Shown: in pieces, positions 1 to 8,459 of the stretch
Layout of the letters: each line of letters begins with the position of its first letter
How positions within the stretch are numbered: the stretch's first letter is position 1
Origin: Bacillus sp. CHD6a
GTDB lineage: Bacteria > Bacillota > Bacilli > Bacillales > Bacillaceae_I
Assembly (NCBI RefSeq): GCF_001293645.1
Contig: NZ_LBMD01000006.1
Coordinates: forward strand, 1-64,000
Direction: 5' to 3'
DNA: 64,000 bases
Notes under the pieces: generated by a model
The model's input: only the letters and a program-made list of their open reading frames with translations
What the model was told of the DNA's origin: nothing
Database searches by the model: none
Program-made: the position numbers and the translations under genes

Positions 1-321
1 TACATGGCATTTGTAGTAGCGATGATAATTATTACCATTGGGGAAATGTTTGTTTGGCCAGCAGTACCTACTGTCGCGAACCAGCTTGCACCAAAAGGCC
101 GGGAAGGTTTCTATCAAGGGATCGTCAACTCGACAGCAACGGGTGGAAGAATGCTTGGCCCACTGATGGGAGGAGTTTTGGTAGATTTATCGGGCATGGA
201 AATGCTTTTTGGCGTATTAATGTCCTTCATGTTGGTGGCCATTTTTACGACATCCATCTACGATAAGAAATTAAAGGTAAGTACAACAAGTGTTCAAGAG
301 CTTTCAAAAAGTGCTTCCTAG
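1..321 (+). CDS. MFS transporter, C-terminal part
   Basis: This is the 3' end of a gene that begins before the window. The visible 106 residues contain the last membrane segments of a major facilitator superfamily permease: a hydrophobic helix (about residues 2-22), the typical loop with PTVANQLAPKGREGFYQG before the next helix, a Gly-rich helix (MLGPLMGGVLVD) and a last helix (MLFGVLMSFMLVAIFTT) before a polar tail. The pattern matches the multidrug-type 12-TM exporters of bacilli. The substrate cannot be read from this fragment. A strong terminator follows at 396, so it ends its own transcript. Confidence 0.8.
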   Translation, partial: YMAFVVAMIIITIGEMFVWPAVPTVANQLAPKGREGFYQGIVNSTATGGRMLGPLMGGVLVDLSGMEMLFGVLMSFMLVAIFTTSIYDKKLKVSTTSVQELSKSAS

Positions 322-395
322 CTAAGAGTGAACTACGGATTACTCACTACGATAAACCGTGTTGATAAAAGACAGAAATTACTTCATTTTCTCAA

Positions 396-442
396 AAGAG
401 GATGTCCCAAAAGTATAGCTTTTGGGACATCCTCTTCTTTTT
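396..442 (+). terminator. Rho-independent terminator
   Basis: Two perfect 18-base arms (396-413 and 419-436) with a 5-base loop are followed by a T-rich tail. It ends the MFS transcript and separates it from the orphan gene downstream. Confidence 0.85.
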
Positions 443-592
443 GATACGCTATTTTCGTGTGATAAAAGGATCTATCATAAAAGAGGGATTTAAAGGGTCT
501 GTAAAGAATTTAAAGGACATGATGATTACATCTTTAATGTGACCAATCAAAATTTTACCGCTTAACTTCAAAATTTTTGTGGAGGTTTTTTT

Positions 593-1093
593 ATGTTTAC
601 TATTGATAATTATATTGGTTCTATTAAAACCAACCTTGAAAAACAATCTGATATGTTAGTGAGTAATCTCAAAAATATCGTTGCATACAACTTCTCAAAT
701 GATATAGATTTATTGGATTTTTCAGCTTTCATTGAACCTACGAGGTTCGAGTTATCAATAACTATGTTCTCAATGGATAAAGAAGCTAACGAAGTCTTCA
801 ATGAAGGAGCTGACACAACAGTTTTTGCTGGTAGCGAAGAGATATTACCAGAAGTCGAATATCATCAGTTAAACGAAAGTCAGTTAGATGAATTTTTTGA
901 GTTTTATGAGCAAAATGAAGAGACATTAGTTCCACAAGAGCAAAATGTTTTTACAGAATGGTTTAGCCAATGTTGGGCAAAAGCAGGTGGAGCTTCACTG
1001 CATTTACCATCGTATTTTGTTTTTCATGATGATTATAGGTCATTTGATCTAAAGAACAATCAATGGATGGATGATGAAGAAAAATGGTCTTAA
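593..1093 (+). CDS. Hypothetical acidic protein, 166 aa
   Basis: I do not recognise this protein. The start at 593 has a strong GGAGG ribosome site 7 bases upstream (581-585). The product is soluble and acidic, with no signal peptide or membrane segment. The C-terminal half is rich in Glu, Phe and aromatic residues (DEFFEFYEQNEE, then EWFSQCWAKAGG) and ends in an acidic DDEEKWS tail. It stands alone between a terminator and a repeat cluster. Such compact acidic orphans are sometimes immunity or SMI1-like proteins, but no motif here proves it. Confidence 0.6.
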   Translation: MFTIDNYIGSIKTNLEKQSDMLVSNLKNIVAYNFSNDIDLLDFSAFIEPTRFELSITMFSMDKEANEVFNEGADTTVFAGSEEILPEVEYHQLNESQLDEFFEFYEQNEETLVPQEQNVFTEWFSQCWAKAGGASLHLPSYFVFHDDYRSFDLKNNQWMDDEEKWS

Positions 1094-1120
1094 ACATGTA
1101 AGAAGGCCTATATTTTTGAA

Positions 1121-1233
1121 GTCACTGAAAAAGTCATTAATTTTTGAATTTTTTTAAACATCACTGTTGATTTCCGTTCCATGCGCTTCGCTTGCCTGCG
1201 GGCGGTCCGTGAGCCTCCTTCGGTTACGCCGAA
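1121..1233 (-). repeat. Fragment of GC-rich interspersed repeat (type 2), interrupted
   Basis: The fragment starts with a degenerate copy of the outer inverted end (GTCACTGAAAAAG at 1121). It has an AT-rich linker, then a TTGATTTCCGTTCC head at 1167 and a GC-rich core with CGCTTCGCTTGCCTGCGGG. A nearly identical head occurs at 38464. It breaks off exactly where a second, complete unit begins at 1234, so it looks like the left part of an older copy interrupted by a younger one. Confidence 0.7.
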
Positions 1234-1436
1234 GCCACTGAAAAAGTTTTGATTTTAGTATTTTTATAACAACCGCTGTTGATTTCCGCAAATGGCTTCG
1301 CTTTCCTAGGGAAGGTGCTTGAGCCTCCTCGCTTCGCTGCGGGGTCTCAAGCTACCTTTATCTCCCTCAGGAGTCTTCGCCTTTTGCTCCAATCAACAGC
1401 TAGGAATAAACTTTATTTTATCAGTTTTTCAGTGGC
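1234..1436 (-). mobile_element. MITE-like GC-rich palindromic unit (203 bp)
   Basis: The outer ends are GCCACTGAAAAA (1234-1245) and its exact complement TTTTTCAGTGGC (1425-1436). Inside, after AT-rich linkers, are the inner arms CTGTTGATT (from about 1273) and AATCAACAG (about 1391-1399) around a GC-rich core with several smaller palindromes. There is no coding capacity. It lies just upstream of the FAD oxidoreductase gene and creates a false N-terminal extension of that reading frame. Type 'mobile' is inferred from its inverted ends and from nested copies elsewhere in the window. Confidence 0.65.
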
Positions 1437-1534
1437 CTCATATTTATAAGCATTCTTTTTTCCCTAACTATTTTCTTTCCTGTGTTTCTTCCACAAGTAA
1501 CAAGGGAATAAATGGAAGGCAAGGAGGAATAAAA

Positions 1535-2737
1535 ATGATTTTACACCATGGTCATCTTTATTGGCCTGAAACCTATACAGATATTATCCAATATCCAAAA
1601 CTGGAAGAAAATATTTCATGTGACGTATTGATTGTGGGCGGTGGTATATCTGGCGCTCTGTGTGCGCATGTATTGAGCAAAGAAACAGAATTGAATGTTG
1701 TAGTAATTGATAGGAGGCATCCCGGGTCAGGGAGTTCTTTAGCAAATACAGGTCTGTTGCAATTCTCGAGTGACCAAATGCTTCACGAAATGATGGAACA
1801 GAAAGGAGAACAGGACGCCGTTTATTTTTATCAGCTGTGTCAGGATGCTTTGAAAGATTTAAGCAAGGTCGCAGCCGAACTATCGGAAGATACAGACTTC
1901 CGGCCAAAAAAAAGCCTATACTTTGCAAGCTCAAAGGACGATGTTTCAAAGCTTGTCCTTGAATATGAAACTTTGAAGAACTATAACTTTCCTGTTGAAT
2001 ATCTAAAACCATCTGACATCTCTTCAAGATTTCCTTTTTCAAAACCCGCCGCTCTCGTAACAAGTGGAGATGCAGATGTGAATCCATTTAAATGTGTTCA
2101 CATCCTGCTAAAGGACGCAGCGGCAGCAGGGGTTAGAATTTATGCAAAAACGCCGCTTCTTACTAAAGCCAAGACTGTAGAGGGGTTTACATGTGAAACA
2201 GAAAATGGCACCGTATCAGCGCGTTATATCATTTTAGCGACCGGTTATGAAAATGACTTTATTGTTCAAAAAATGGGTGCAGATCTGAACCGTACGTATG
2301 CTATCGTAACTGAACCGGTGCAAACCTTAAAGTCTTGGTATAAAGAGTGGATGATATGGGAAACGAAACGTCCCTATCTTTATATGAGGACGACAAAGGA
2401 CGGAAGAATCATCGCTGGTGGATTGGATGAAGATAAAGCAGAAGCAACATTAAATGATGAAATAATCAAGGAACGGGGTGAGCGCATCCTTCGAAAAGTC
2501 AAAAAACACTTTCCCGATCTCTCGCTAAAATTTTCGCATGCCTGGTGCGCGACATTCGGTGAATCACACGATGGGTTGCCGTATATTGGGGAACATCCAA
2601 ACCGTCTTGGAGAATATTATTGTCTCGGCTTTGGTGGAAACGGAACCGTCTATAGCATGATGGGTGCAACCATCATCAAGGACTTGATCACAAAAGGTAC
2701 GCACCCCGCTTCTCATTTATTCAAAATCGCACGATAA
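1535..2737 (+). CDS. FAD-dependent oxidoreductase (DAO family)
   Basis: A 400-residue flavoprotein of the glycine/D-amino-acid oxidase (DAO) fold, which oxidises an amine or amino acid with FAD. The dinucleotide-binding signature DVLIVGGGISGALCAHVL lies near residues 31-48, followed by an acidic residue at the end of strand two (VVIDRR). The C-terminal FAD-binding GLPYIGEHP and GFGGNG segments are also present. An open frame continues upstream to 1319, but that part is translated repeat DNA. The ATG at 1535 has AAGGAGG at 1521-1527 and puts the FAD fold at the expected distance, so I chose it. It is a single-gene unit with a terminator downstream. The substrate is not evident. Confidence 0.85.
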   Translation: MILHHGHLYWPETYTDIIQYPKLEENISCDVLIVGGGISGALCAHVLSKETELNVVVIDRRHPGSGSSLANTGLLQFSSDQMLHEMMEQKGEQDAVYFYQLCQDALKDLSKVAAELSEDTDFRPKKSLYFASSKDDVSKLVLEYETLKNYNFPVEYLKPSDISSRFPFSKPAALVTSGDADVNPFKCVHILLKDAAAAGVRIYAKTPLLTKAKTVEGFTCETENGTVSARYIILATGYENDFIVQKMGADLNRTYAIVTEPVQTLKSWYKEWMIWETKRPYLYMRTTKDGRIIAGGLDEDKAEATLNDEIIKERGERILRKVKKHFPDLSLKFSHAWCATFGESHDGLPYIGEHPNRLGEYYCLGFGGNGTVYSMMGATIIKDLITKGTHPASHLFKIAR

Positions 2738-2789
2738 TGAGACAAGTCCTGATTCTCAGAAGATGCCCGAAAAGTAAGGCTAACAAATA

Positions 2790-2843
2790 GCTGACTCAAA
2801 AGATTGTACACCAACAATCTTTTGAGTCAGCCTCTTTTCTTTT
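2790..2843 (+). terminator. Rho-independent terminator
   Basis: Perfect 17-base arms 2790-2806 and 2815-2831 around a short loop, followed by a T-rich stretch. It ends the oxidoreductase transcript just before the htpG promoter. Confidence 0.85.
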
Positions 2844-2852
2844 GAAAATCTA

Positions 2853-2880
2853 TTGACATAAAATATCCAAATGTGATAAT
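2853..2880 (+). promoter_or_regulatory. Sigma-A promoter of htpG
   Basis: TTGACA (2853-2858), 16 bases, then GATAAT (2875-2880). The predicted start of transcription (about 2887) lies just before the CIRCE operator, the usual arrangement in HrcA-controlled genes. Confidence 0.7.
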
Positions 2881-2894
2881 TATTTTATTGAGTA

Positions 2895-2921
2895 TTAGCA
2901 CTCGTGATCTGAGAGTGCTAA
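2895..2921 (+). promoter_or_regulatory. CIRCE operator (HrcA site)
   Basis: TTAGCACTC at 2895-2903, nine spacer bases, GAGTGCTAA at 2913-2921: a perfect match to the CIRCE consensus bound by the heat-shock repressor HrcA. It lies between the promoter and the htpG start codon, where bound HrcA would block transcription. Confidence 0.93.
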
Positions 2922-2958
2922 AATATAATCATACATAACTGGAAGGAGAAATCAGAAC

Positions 2959-4848
2959 ATGACAAACATGACAAAGAAAGAATTCCAAGCTGAATCAAAA
3001 AGACTGCTAGAAATGATGATAAACTCCATCTATTCCCAACGTGAAGTGTTCTTGCGAGAGCTCATTTCCAATGCAAGTGATGCGATGGACAAAATCTATT
3101 ACCGCGCATTAACGGATGAATCCCTTGTTTTTGACAAGGACAACTATTTTGTAAAAGTTATCCCAAATAAAGAAAATAGAACGTTAACTATTTTTGATAC
3201 AGGTATTGGGATGACAAAAGAGGAACTAGAAGCAAACCTTGGTGTTATTGCAAAAAGTGGTTCCTTGGCATTTAAGAAAGAAAATGAAATCAAAGACGGC
3301 CATGACATCATTGGGCAATTTGGTGTTGGCTTCTATGCGGCTTTCATGGTAGCAGATGTAGTGACGGTGACTAGTAAAGCACTTGGCAGCGATGAGGCAT
3401 ACAGATGGGAATCGGAAGGTGCAGATGGATACACAATCGAGCTAGCTGAAAAAGACTCTGTGGGCACGGAAATCGTTCTGAAAATAAAAGAAAACACGGA
3501 AGATGAAAGCTATGATGAGTTCTTAGAAGAGTTCAGACTGAAGTCCATTATTAAGAAATATTCCGATTTTATTCGCTACCCAATTAAGATGGATGTAACG
3601 ACTTCCAAACCGAAAGCGGACAATGAAGAAGAACTAGAAGAAGTGACAGAAGAGCAGACCATTAACAGCATGGTGCCAATCTGGCGTAAAAACAAGTCAG
3701 AATTGACTGACGAGGATTACGAGAAATTTTATCATGAAAAGCACTATGGTTTTGACAAGCCGTTAAAGCATCTTCATATAAGCGTTGATGGTACAATCCG
3801 CTATAACTCTATTCTGTATATTCCAGAGAGCATCCCGTTCGATTACTATTCTAAAGAATTCGAAAAAGGGTTGGAGCTATATTCAAGTGGTGTTCTAATT
3901 ATGAACAAGTGCGCAGACTTACTGCCTGACCATTTCAGTTTTGTGAAAGGGTTGGTGGATTCTGAGGATCTGTCCCTTAACATCTCCCGTGAAATGCTGC
4001 AGCAAGATCGTCAGTTGAAATTCATCGCGAAGAACTTGGCAAAGAAAATCAAGAGTGCCTTGCTTGGCATGATGAAGGACGAGCGCGAGAAATACGAGAA
4101 ATTCTTTGAGGCATTTGGCCGTCAATTAAAGTATGGCGTTTATGCCGAATATGGCGCTAACAAAGAGCAGTTACAAGACTTGCTAATGTTCTATTCTTCT
4201 ACAGAGAAAAAGCTTGTGACGTTGGATGAGTATATTTCCCGCATGAAAGAGGATCAAAAGTATATCTATTATGCGACAGGGGAATCCAAAGAAAGAATGG
4301 AAAAATTGCCGCAAACAGAGCTTGTATCGGATAAAGGATACGAAATTCTCTATTTCACAGAGGACATTGATGAGTTCGCTATCAAAATGCTGATGAATTA
4401 CAAAGAGAAAGAGTTCAAAAACGTATCAAGCGGAGATCTTGGCATTGACTCTGAAGAAGATGACAAGCAAACAGAAACCGAGCAAGAAGCAAACAAAGAA
4501 ATGTTTGAAGCGATGAAGGAGATCCTTGCTGATAAAGTTTCAGCAGTTAAAGTATCTAAACGTTTAAAAACGCATCCGGTATGTTTGTCAACTGAAGGAG
4601 AAGTAACCATTGAGATGGAAAAAATCCTAAGTGCTATGCCGGATAACCAAAATATTAAGGCTAATAAGGTTCTGGAAATAAACACGAACCATGAAGTGTT
4701 TACTGCATTAAAAAGTGCACACGAGGGTGATCATGAAAAACTTGCTTTATACACAAACCTATTGTATAGCCAAGCATTGTTGATTGAAGGCTTACCGCTT
4801 GAAGATCCTGTTGAGTTTACGAATGACATCTGCAAAGTGATGGTGTAA
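2959..4848 (+). CDS. htpG: Chaperone HtpG (Hsp90)
   Basis: Bacterial Hsp90, an ATP-dependent cytosolic chaperone. At 629 residues it has the full length of the family. The N-terminal GHKL ATPase carries the E/N motif ([13 protein letters not shown], catalytic E34 and Mg-binding N38), the DTGIGM motif near residue 80 and the glycine lid motif [13 protein letters not shown] near 119. The middle domain contains [12 protein letters not shown] with the ATP-contacting arginine. An acidic linker ([11 protein letters not shown]) joins them and a C-terminal dimerisation domain follows. The ATG at 2959 is preceded by GGAAGGAG. The gene is alone between two terminators and sits behind a CIRCE operator, so it should be repressed by HrcA. 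That differs from B. subtilis, where htpG is not a CIRCE gene. Confidence 0.97.
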   Translation: MTNMTKKEFQAESKRLLEMMINSIYSQREVFLRELISNASDAMDKIYYRALTDESLVFDKDNYFVKVIPNKENRTLTIFDTGIGMTKEELEANLGVIAKSGSLAFKKENEIKDGHDIIGQFGVGFYAAFMVADVVTVTSKALGSDEAYRWESEGADGYTIELAEKDSVGTEIVLKIKENTEDESYDEFLEEFRLKSIIKKYSDFIRYPIKMDVTTSKPKADNEEELEEVTEEQTINSMVPIWRKNKSELTDEDYEKFYHEKHYGFDKPLKHLHISVDGTIRYNSILYIPESIPFDYYSKEFEKGLELYSSGVLIMNKCADLLPDHFSFVKGLVDSEDLSLNISREMLQQDRQLKFIAKNLAKKIKSALLGMMKDEREKYEKFFEAFGRQLKYGVYAEYGANKEQLQDLLMFYSSTEKKLVTLDEYISRMKEDQKYIYYATGESKERMEKLPQTELVSDKGYEILYFTEDIDEFAIKMLMNYKEKEFKNVSSGDLGIDSEEDDKQTETEQEANKEMFEAMKEILADKVSAVKVSKRLKTHPVCLSTEGEVTIEMEKILSAMPDNQNIKANKVLEINTNHEVFTALKSAHEGDHEKLALYTNLLYSQALLIEGLPLEDPVEFTNDICKVMV

Positions 4849-4860
4849 AAAAATTTTGAG

Positions 4861-4898
4861 GCCAATCCTGCTCTTTGATGAGTGGGATTGGCTTTTTT
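4861..4898 (+). terminator. Rho-independent terminator of htpG
   Basis: GCCAATCC (4861-4868) pairs with GGATTGGC (4885-4892), with further pairing in the stem (GCTC/GAGT), and six T follow directly. Confidence 0.85.
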
Positions 4899-4977
4899 GA
4901 TTCCTGGTTTTTCAAAGGACTTTTCCTTAAAATACCGAATAGTAAACAAGTGAACATAAAAAGGAGGGAGAAAAAAC

Positions 4978-5358
4978 ATGCAAAAAACATTGCCAATAAA
5001 AAATCAAATGAATGGTGTTTTTATTCATGTATCTAATCTGAAACAATCCGCTAAGTGGTACTCTGATTTACTGGGGTTGGACCTCAACCCAGATTCTGTA
5101 CAATCTCCTGTATACAATATCCCATTAGTAGGAAGCAGTTCGTTGACACTAGATAATCACACCTTTGATCCAGGATTTAAGCATGTGCCTAGCAATGCAC
5201 CTCTGTTCAATTTTTATGCGCCAGACATCAATGAAGCTTATCAATATATTCAATCAAAAAGTATTGTAGTAACTCGCGAGATAGAGTGGGTGGGAGATAC
5301 AGCATGGTTTAACATTAAAGATCCTGACGGAAATGTGGTCATGGTATGTAATTGCTGA
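4978..5358 (+). CDS. VOC-family (glyoxalase-fold) protein
   Basis: A 126-residue single vicinal-oxygen-chelate protein with the paired beta-alpha-beta-beta-beta modules of glyoxalase and dioxygenase relatives. FIHVSNLKQSAKWYSDLLGL (17 residues into the protein) opens the first module with a possible metal-ligand His. PLFNFYAPDINEAYQYI opens the second, and the end FNIKDPDGNVVMV is the classic closing strand with the DPDGN turn. AAGGAGGGAG lies 8-17 bases before the ATG. It has its own terminator and no informative partner. The reaction is unknown; detoxification or antibiotic-binding roles are common in this fold. Confidence 0.8.
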   Translation: MQKTLPIKNQMNGVFIHVSNLKQSAKWYSDLLGLDLNPDSVQSPVYNIPLVGSSSLTLDNHTFDPGFKHVPSNAPLFNFYAPDINEAYQYIQSKSIVVTREIEWVGDTAWFNIKDPDGNVVMVCNC

Positions 5359-5377
5359 TCAGAACCAATATGAAGAA

Positions 5378-5413
5378 AGCCGATGATGTACTTTTGCCTC
5401 ATCGGCTTTGTTG
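5378..5413 (+). terminator. Rho-independent terminator
   Basis: AGCCGATGA (5378-5386) and TCATCGGCT (5399-5407) form a 9-base stem followed by TTGTT. It ends the VOC gene transcript. Confidence 0.75.
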
Positions 5414-5436
5414 TATGTATGAAACCGCTCTCAATA

Positions 5437-5471
5437 TTATCTGATTTTTATGATATATTTATATCAGATAA
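5437..5471 (+). promoter_or_regulatory. Inverted repeat upstream of the sigma-54 activator gene
   Basis: TTATCTGAT (5437-5445) and ATCAGATAA (5463-5471) are perfect inverted 9-mers, 17 bases apart, ending just before the ribosome site of the activator gene. They may be an operator. The sequence is unlike the palindromes at 6881-6961. Confidence 0.4.
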
Positions 5472-5486
5472 GCAGGAGGGGTATAG

Positions 5487-6857
5487 ATGGGAGTAAAAGA
5501 AAGCTTACTTACAGATGAAATGATGGATACCATTATTGCGAACGCTTTTGAATGGATCGTGGTGGTCGATCATGAGGGTAATATTATTTACATGAATGAT
5601 AGTTATTGCGATTTTATCGGGGTAGACAACAAAGGAGTAATAGGCAAACACGTAACAGAAATCATTGAAAACACCCGGATGCATGAAGTGGTCAAGACCG
5701 GAAAAGAAGAGATTGCCGACCTTCAATATATAAAAGGAAACTACATGATAGCCAATCGTGTGCCTATTTTTAATAAGGACGGAGAAGTAGTCGGTGCATA
5801 TGGAACAGTAATCTTCCGTGACACTAGTGAATGGGACAAGATGAACAGTCATGTGAAAAGCATGTTGGGGAGAATTCGAAACTACCTACATGAGTACGAG
5901 CAACAAACAGGTGTTAAGTACACGCTGGAGGATATTATCGGAAACTCCAAGCTTATCAAACTGTTAAAAGAAAAGGTAAAGCAAATTGCCGCAAGTGACG
6001 TATCCATCCTCATTAGGGGAGAAAGCGGAACTGGAAAGGAATTGTTTGCGCATAGCATCCATCAGCTGAGCAACCGAAGTCAAATGCCCTTTATCAAACT
6101 GAATTGTGCGGCCATCCCAGAGCATCTTCTCGAATCTGAATTGTTTGGGTACGAAGAAGGAGCCTTTACAGGTGCAAAAAAAGGCGGGAAAAAGGGGAAA
6201 TTCATGCTTGCAGATGGTGGTACACTGTTTCTAGATGAGATTGGGGATATGTCCCTTCCTATGCAAATTAAGCTTTTACGTGCCTTGCAAGAAGGAGAAG
6301 TAGAGCCGGTGGGTGCTGTAAAGCCAATACAAGTGAATGTACGTGTGATTGCTGCAACTAACCGGCCGCTAGAAAAGATGATGGAAGAAAAGCGGTTCCG
6401 TGAAGATCTTTATTATCGGATTCATGTGATACCTTTTCAGATCCCCTCACTTAGTGAGAGAACGGAAGATATTCCGTTGCTTGTTGAGCATTTTATACAG
6501 AAAATTTGTAAACGGACAGGTAGAAGAGTGACATCTGTTACATCGGAAGCACTTGATGCATTATTGCGTTATCGGTGGCCGGGGAATATAAGAGAACTTG
6601 AAAATGTCATTCAAGCTGCTGTACATTTATCCACAGGTGAAAAACTGACATCAGAAGCACTTCCAGATTACTTAAGAGACTCATATTCCATACCAATTGG
6701 CTCTAAACCGTTAAAAGAAACGTTAGAAGATGCAGAGAAACAGGCTATTCTTCAAACGTTAGAAAAATTTCAACAAGACAAGTTGATAACAGCGAAACAA
6801 CTTGGTATTAGTAAATCAAGCCTCTATGAAAAATTAAAGAAATACGGGATAAAATAG
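5487..6857 (+). CDS. Sigma-54-dependent transcriptional activator (PAS-AAA+-Fis)
   Basis: A 456-residue enhancer-binding protein that remodels RNA polymerase carrying SigL (sigma-54). Domains in order: a PAS sensor (about residues 10-115, with FEWIVVVDHEGNIIYMN), a AAA+ domain (about 148-375) with Walker A GESGTGKE (178-185), the sigma-54 contact loop GAFTGA (225-230) and Walker B GGTLFLDE (244-251), and a C-terminal Fis-type helix-turn-helix (TAKQLGISKSSLYEKLKKYG). The start ATG has AGGAGGGG upstream. The next two genes lie behind a canonical -24/-12 promoter at 7004, so this activator very probably drives them. Its PAS domain presumably senses a related metabolite. All key motifs are intact. 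Confidence 0.93.
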   Translation: MGVKESLLTDEMMDTIIANAFEWIVVVDHEGNIIYMNDSYCDFIGVDNKGVIGKHVTEIIENTRMHEVVKTGKEEIADLQYIKGNYMIANRVPIFNKDGEVVGAYGTVIFRDTSEWDKMNSHVKSMLGRIRNYLHEYEQQTGVKYTLEDIIGNSKLIKLLKEKVKQIAASDVSILIRGESGTGKELFAHSIHQLSNRSQMPFIKLNCAAIPEHLLESELFGYEEGAFTGAKKGGKKGKFMLADGGTLFLDEIGDMSLPMQIKLLRALQEGEVEPVGAVKPIQVNVRVIAATNRPLEKMMEEKRFREDLYYRIHVIPFQIPSLSERTEDIPLLVEHFIQKICKRTGRRVTSVTSEALDALLRYRWPGNIRELENVIQAAVHLSTGEKLTSEALPDYLRDSYSIPIGSKPLKETLEDAEKQAILQTLEKFQQDKLITAKQLGISKSSLYEKLKKYGIK

Positions 6858-6875
6858 CCATATAGAAATTAATGT

Positions 6876-6925
6876 AGGAGTCCAGATATTCGGAAAGTAT
6901 TCCAGATATCTGGACTCCTTTGTTT
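6876..6925 (+). terminator. Terminator-like hairpin overlapping activator binding sites
   Basis: Fourteen-base perfect arms (6876-6889 and 6906-6919) are followed by TTGTTTT. It can terminate the activator gene, but the same bases form two of the three TCCAGAT palindromes, so the site may be dual use. Confidence 0.6.
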
Positions 6926-6961
6926 TATGGCTGTTCATCTGTTTTTGTCCAGATTTCCGGA
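6881..6961 (+). promoter_or_regulatory. Three palindromic upstream activator sites
   Basis: Three related 14-base palindromes: TCCAGATATTCGGA (6881-6894), TCCAGATATCTGGA (6901-6914) and TCCAGATTTCCGGA (6948-6961). The first two are 20 bases apart, two helical turns. They lie about 45-125 bases upstream of the sigma-54 promoter, the range used by enhancer-binding proteins. I infer they are the binding sites of the activator encoded at 5487. Confidence 0.65.
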
Positions 6962-7003
6962 AAAAACTTTTGTTCAAAATATTGAAACAATTAAGTTGTT
7001 TAG

Positions 7004-7020
7004 TTGGCACGCTTCTTGCA
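7004..7020 (+). promoter_or_regulatory. Sigma-54 (SigL) -24/-12 promoter
   Basis: TTGGCAC (7004-7010), five bases, TTGCA (7016-7020). This matches the consensus TGGCAC-N5-TTGCW with the invariant GG and GC correctly spaced. It precedes the permease gene by about 90 bases. Confidence 0.9.
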
Positions 7021-7068
7021 TTGTTAAATACGGAAAGAAAAATAATAGGTAAAAAGTTTACGCTATTT

Positions 7069-7082
7069 TGTAAGCGTTTACC
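7069..7082 (+). promoter_or_regulatory. cre-like site (CcpA)
   Basis: TGTAAGCGTTTACC fits the catabolite response element consensus TGWAARCGYTWNCW at 13 of 14 positions. It lies downstream of the sigma-54 start point and before the permease ribosome site, a position suited to roadblock repression by CcpA, whose gene is at 62378. Confidence 0.65.
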
Positions 7083-7109
7083 AAAAAGGAAGAAAAGGGG
7101 GAAAGAAAA

Positions 7110-8432
7110 ATGTGGAGCATGATCGGTCTTATCGGTGGTTTGGCATTATTAATTTTTTTAACGATGAGAGGGATGAACCTTCTTGTAGTAGGTCCTCTGT
7201 CAGCATTATTTGTCGCTCTTTTAAGTGGAATGCCGTTATTTCCACAATTGGTTGCTGAAGGGGAAGTAAACTTTGTCAGTAGTTATATGGGCGGCTTCTC
7301 GTCCTTTGTGACTTCCTGGTACCTAATGTTCTTGCTTGGTGCCATTTTCGGGAAAGTAATGGAGGATAGCGGGGCGGCAGATTCCGTTTCGAGATTGGTT
7401 GTGGATAAACTTGGCATGAAATTTGCTGTTCTAGCAATCGTTGCAGCTTGTGCCATTTTAACTTACGGAGGCGTCAGCTTGTTCGTTGTTGCTTTCTCCG
7501 TTTATCCAATGGCAATCAGCTTGTTCAAACAGGCTAACTTGCCACGTCGGTTCATTCCTGCAGCACTTGCGTTTGGATCTGTAACATTTACGATGACTTC
7601 TGCAGGTTCCCCCGAAATCCAGAACTGGATTCCAATTGAGTATTTAGGAACAAGTCCATATGCCGGAGCGGAAGTAAGTGCCATTGTTGCGGTGTTTATG
7701 ATGATATTTGGTTATTGGTGGTTGAAGCGAATGATTTCAAAGGCAGTGGGACGCGGAGAAACATTTGTTTCACGAGATAGCGATCCGACAATGGATACAG
7801 AGAGGCCATTGCCGAACCCATTTTTGAGTTTTATTCCATTAGTTGTTGTCTTAGTGATATCGTTCATCTACCATGAAGATTTAAAACAATCTGCTTTAAT
7901 CATCGCTTTACTAGGCGGTATCATCACGACTTATATACTTGGTCGAAAATACTTTAAGAATTTCTGGAATGCAATCTCAGAAGGGACAATGGGTGCTTTA
8001 ATTGCTATTGGTAACACGGCTGCAGTAGTAGGTTTTGGTGGCGTCGCCAAAGCGGTACCTGCATTTGGCACAGTCGTTGAGGCAATGACCAACATCCCTG
8101 GCAGTCCGTTGATAGGTGCAGCCATTGCAGTCAGCGTGATTGCAGGTATGACGGGATCGGCTTCTGGTGGCCAGGTAATTGCCTTGCCATTAATTGCCCC
8201 ACATTATATGGACATGGGCGTCAATCCAGAAGCACTTCATCGTACAGTTGCGATTTCTTCTGGTGCCCTCGATTCCTTGCCGCATAACGGTTATGTTGTA
8301 ACAACCGTCCGAGCAATCTGCGGGGAGACGCATCAAGCAGCATATGGACCTGTCGCAGCTTTGACTGTCATCGTCCCATTGATTGGATTGGCTATTGCAA
8401 TCGCCTTGTTCTCTATGGGCCTAGGAATATAA
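7110..8432 (+). CDS. GntP-family permease, likely hydroxybutyrate or related acid
   Basis: A 440-residue integral membrane protein with about 12 hydrophobic segments and the features of the GntP/ion-transporter superfamily. These include GGVSLFVVAFSVYPMA in the first half, the AGSPEIQN loop and the second-half GMTGSASGGQVIALPLIAP. AAGGGGGAAAG precedes the ATG. It is followed 27 bases later by an SDR resembling 3-hydroxybutyrate dehydrogenase, like the yxjC-yxjF neighbours of B. subtilis, so import of a 3-hydroxy acid is likely. Expression should need the upstream sigma-54 activator and be repressed through the cre-like site. Gluconate-like substrates are an alternative. Confidence 0.85.
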   Translation: MWSMIGLIGGLALLIFLTMRGMNLLVVGPLSALFVALLSGMPLFPQLVAEGEVNFVSSYMGGFSSFVTSWYLMFLLGAIFGKVMEDSGAADSVSRLVVDKLGMKFAVLAIVAACAILTYGGVSLFVVAFSVYPMAISLFKQANLPRRFIPAALAFGSVTFTMTSAGSPEIQNWIPIEYLGTSPYAGAEVSAIVAVFMMIFGYWWLKRMISKAVGRGETFVSRDSDPTMDTERPLPNPFLSFIPLVVVLVISFIYHEDLKQSALIIALLGGIITTYILGRKYFKNFWNAISEGTMGALIAIGNTAAVVGFGGVAKAVPAFGTVVEAMTNIPGSPLIGAAIAVSVIAGMTGSASGGQVIALPLIAPHYMDMGVNPEALHRTVAISSGALDSLPHNGYVVTTVRAICGETHQAAYGPVAALTVIVPLIGLAIAIALFSMGLGI

Positions 8433-8459
8433 TATTTTTTTTGAAGGGAGTTTGGATCA

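Noticed and set aside
1319-1534. N-terminal 72-residue extension of the FAD oxidoreductase
   Set aside because: It is translated repeat DNA; the ATG at 1535 has a strong ribosome site and matches the family N-terminus.
1584-2087. Antisense frame of 167 aa on the minus strand
   Set aside because: Lies inside the oxidoreductase gene with no ribosome site and no protein-like pattern; a shadow of the real gene.
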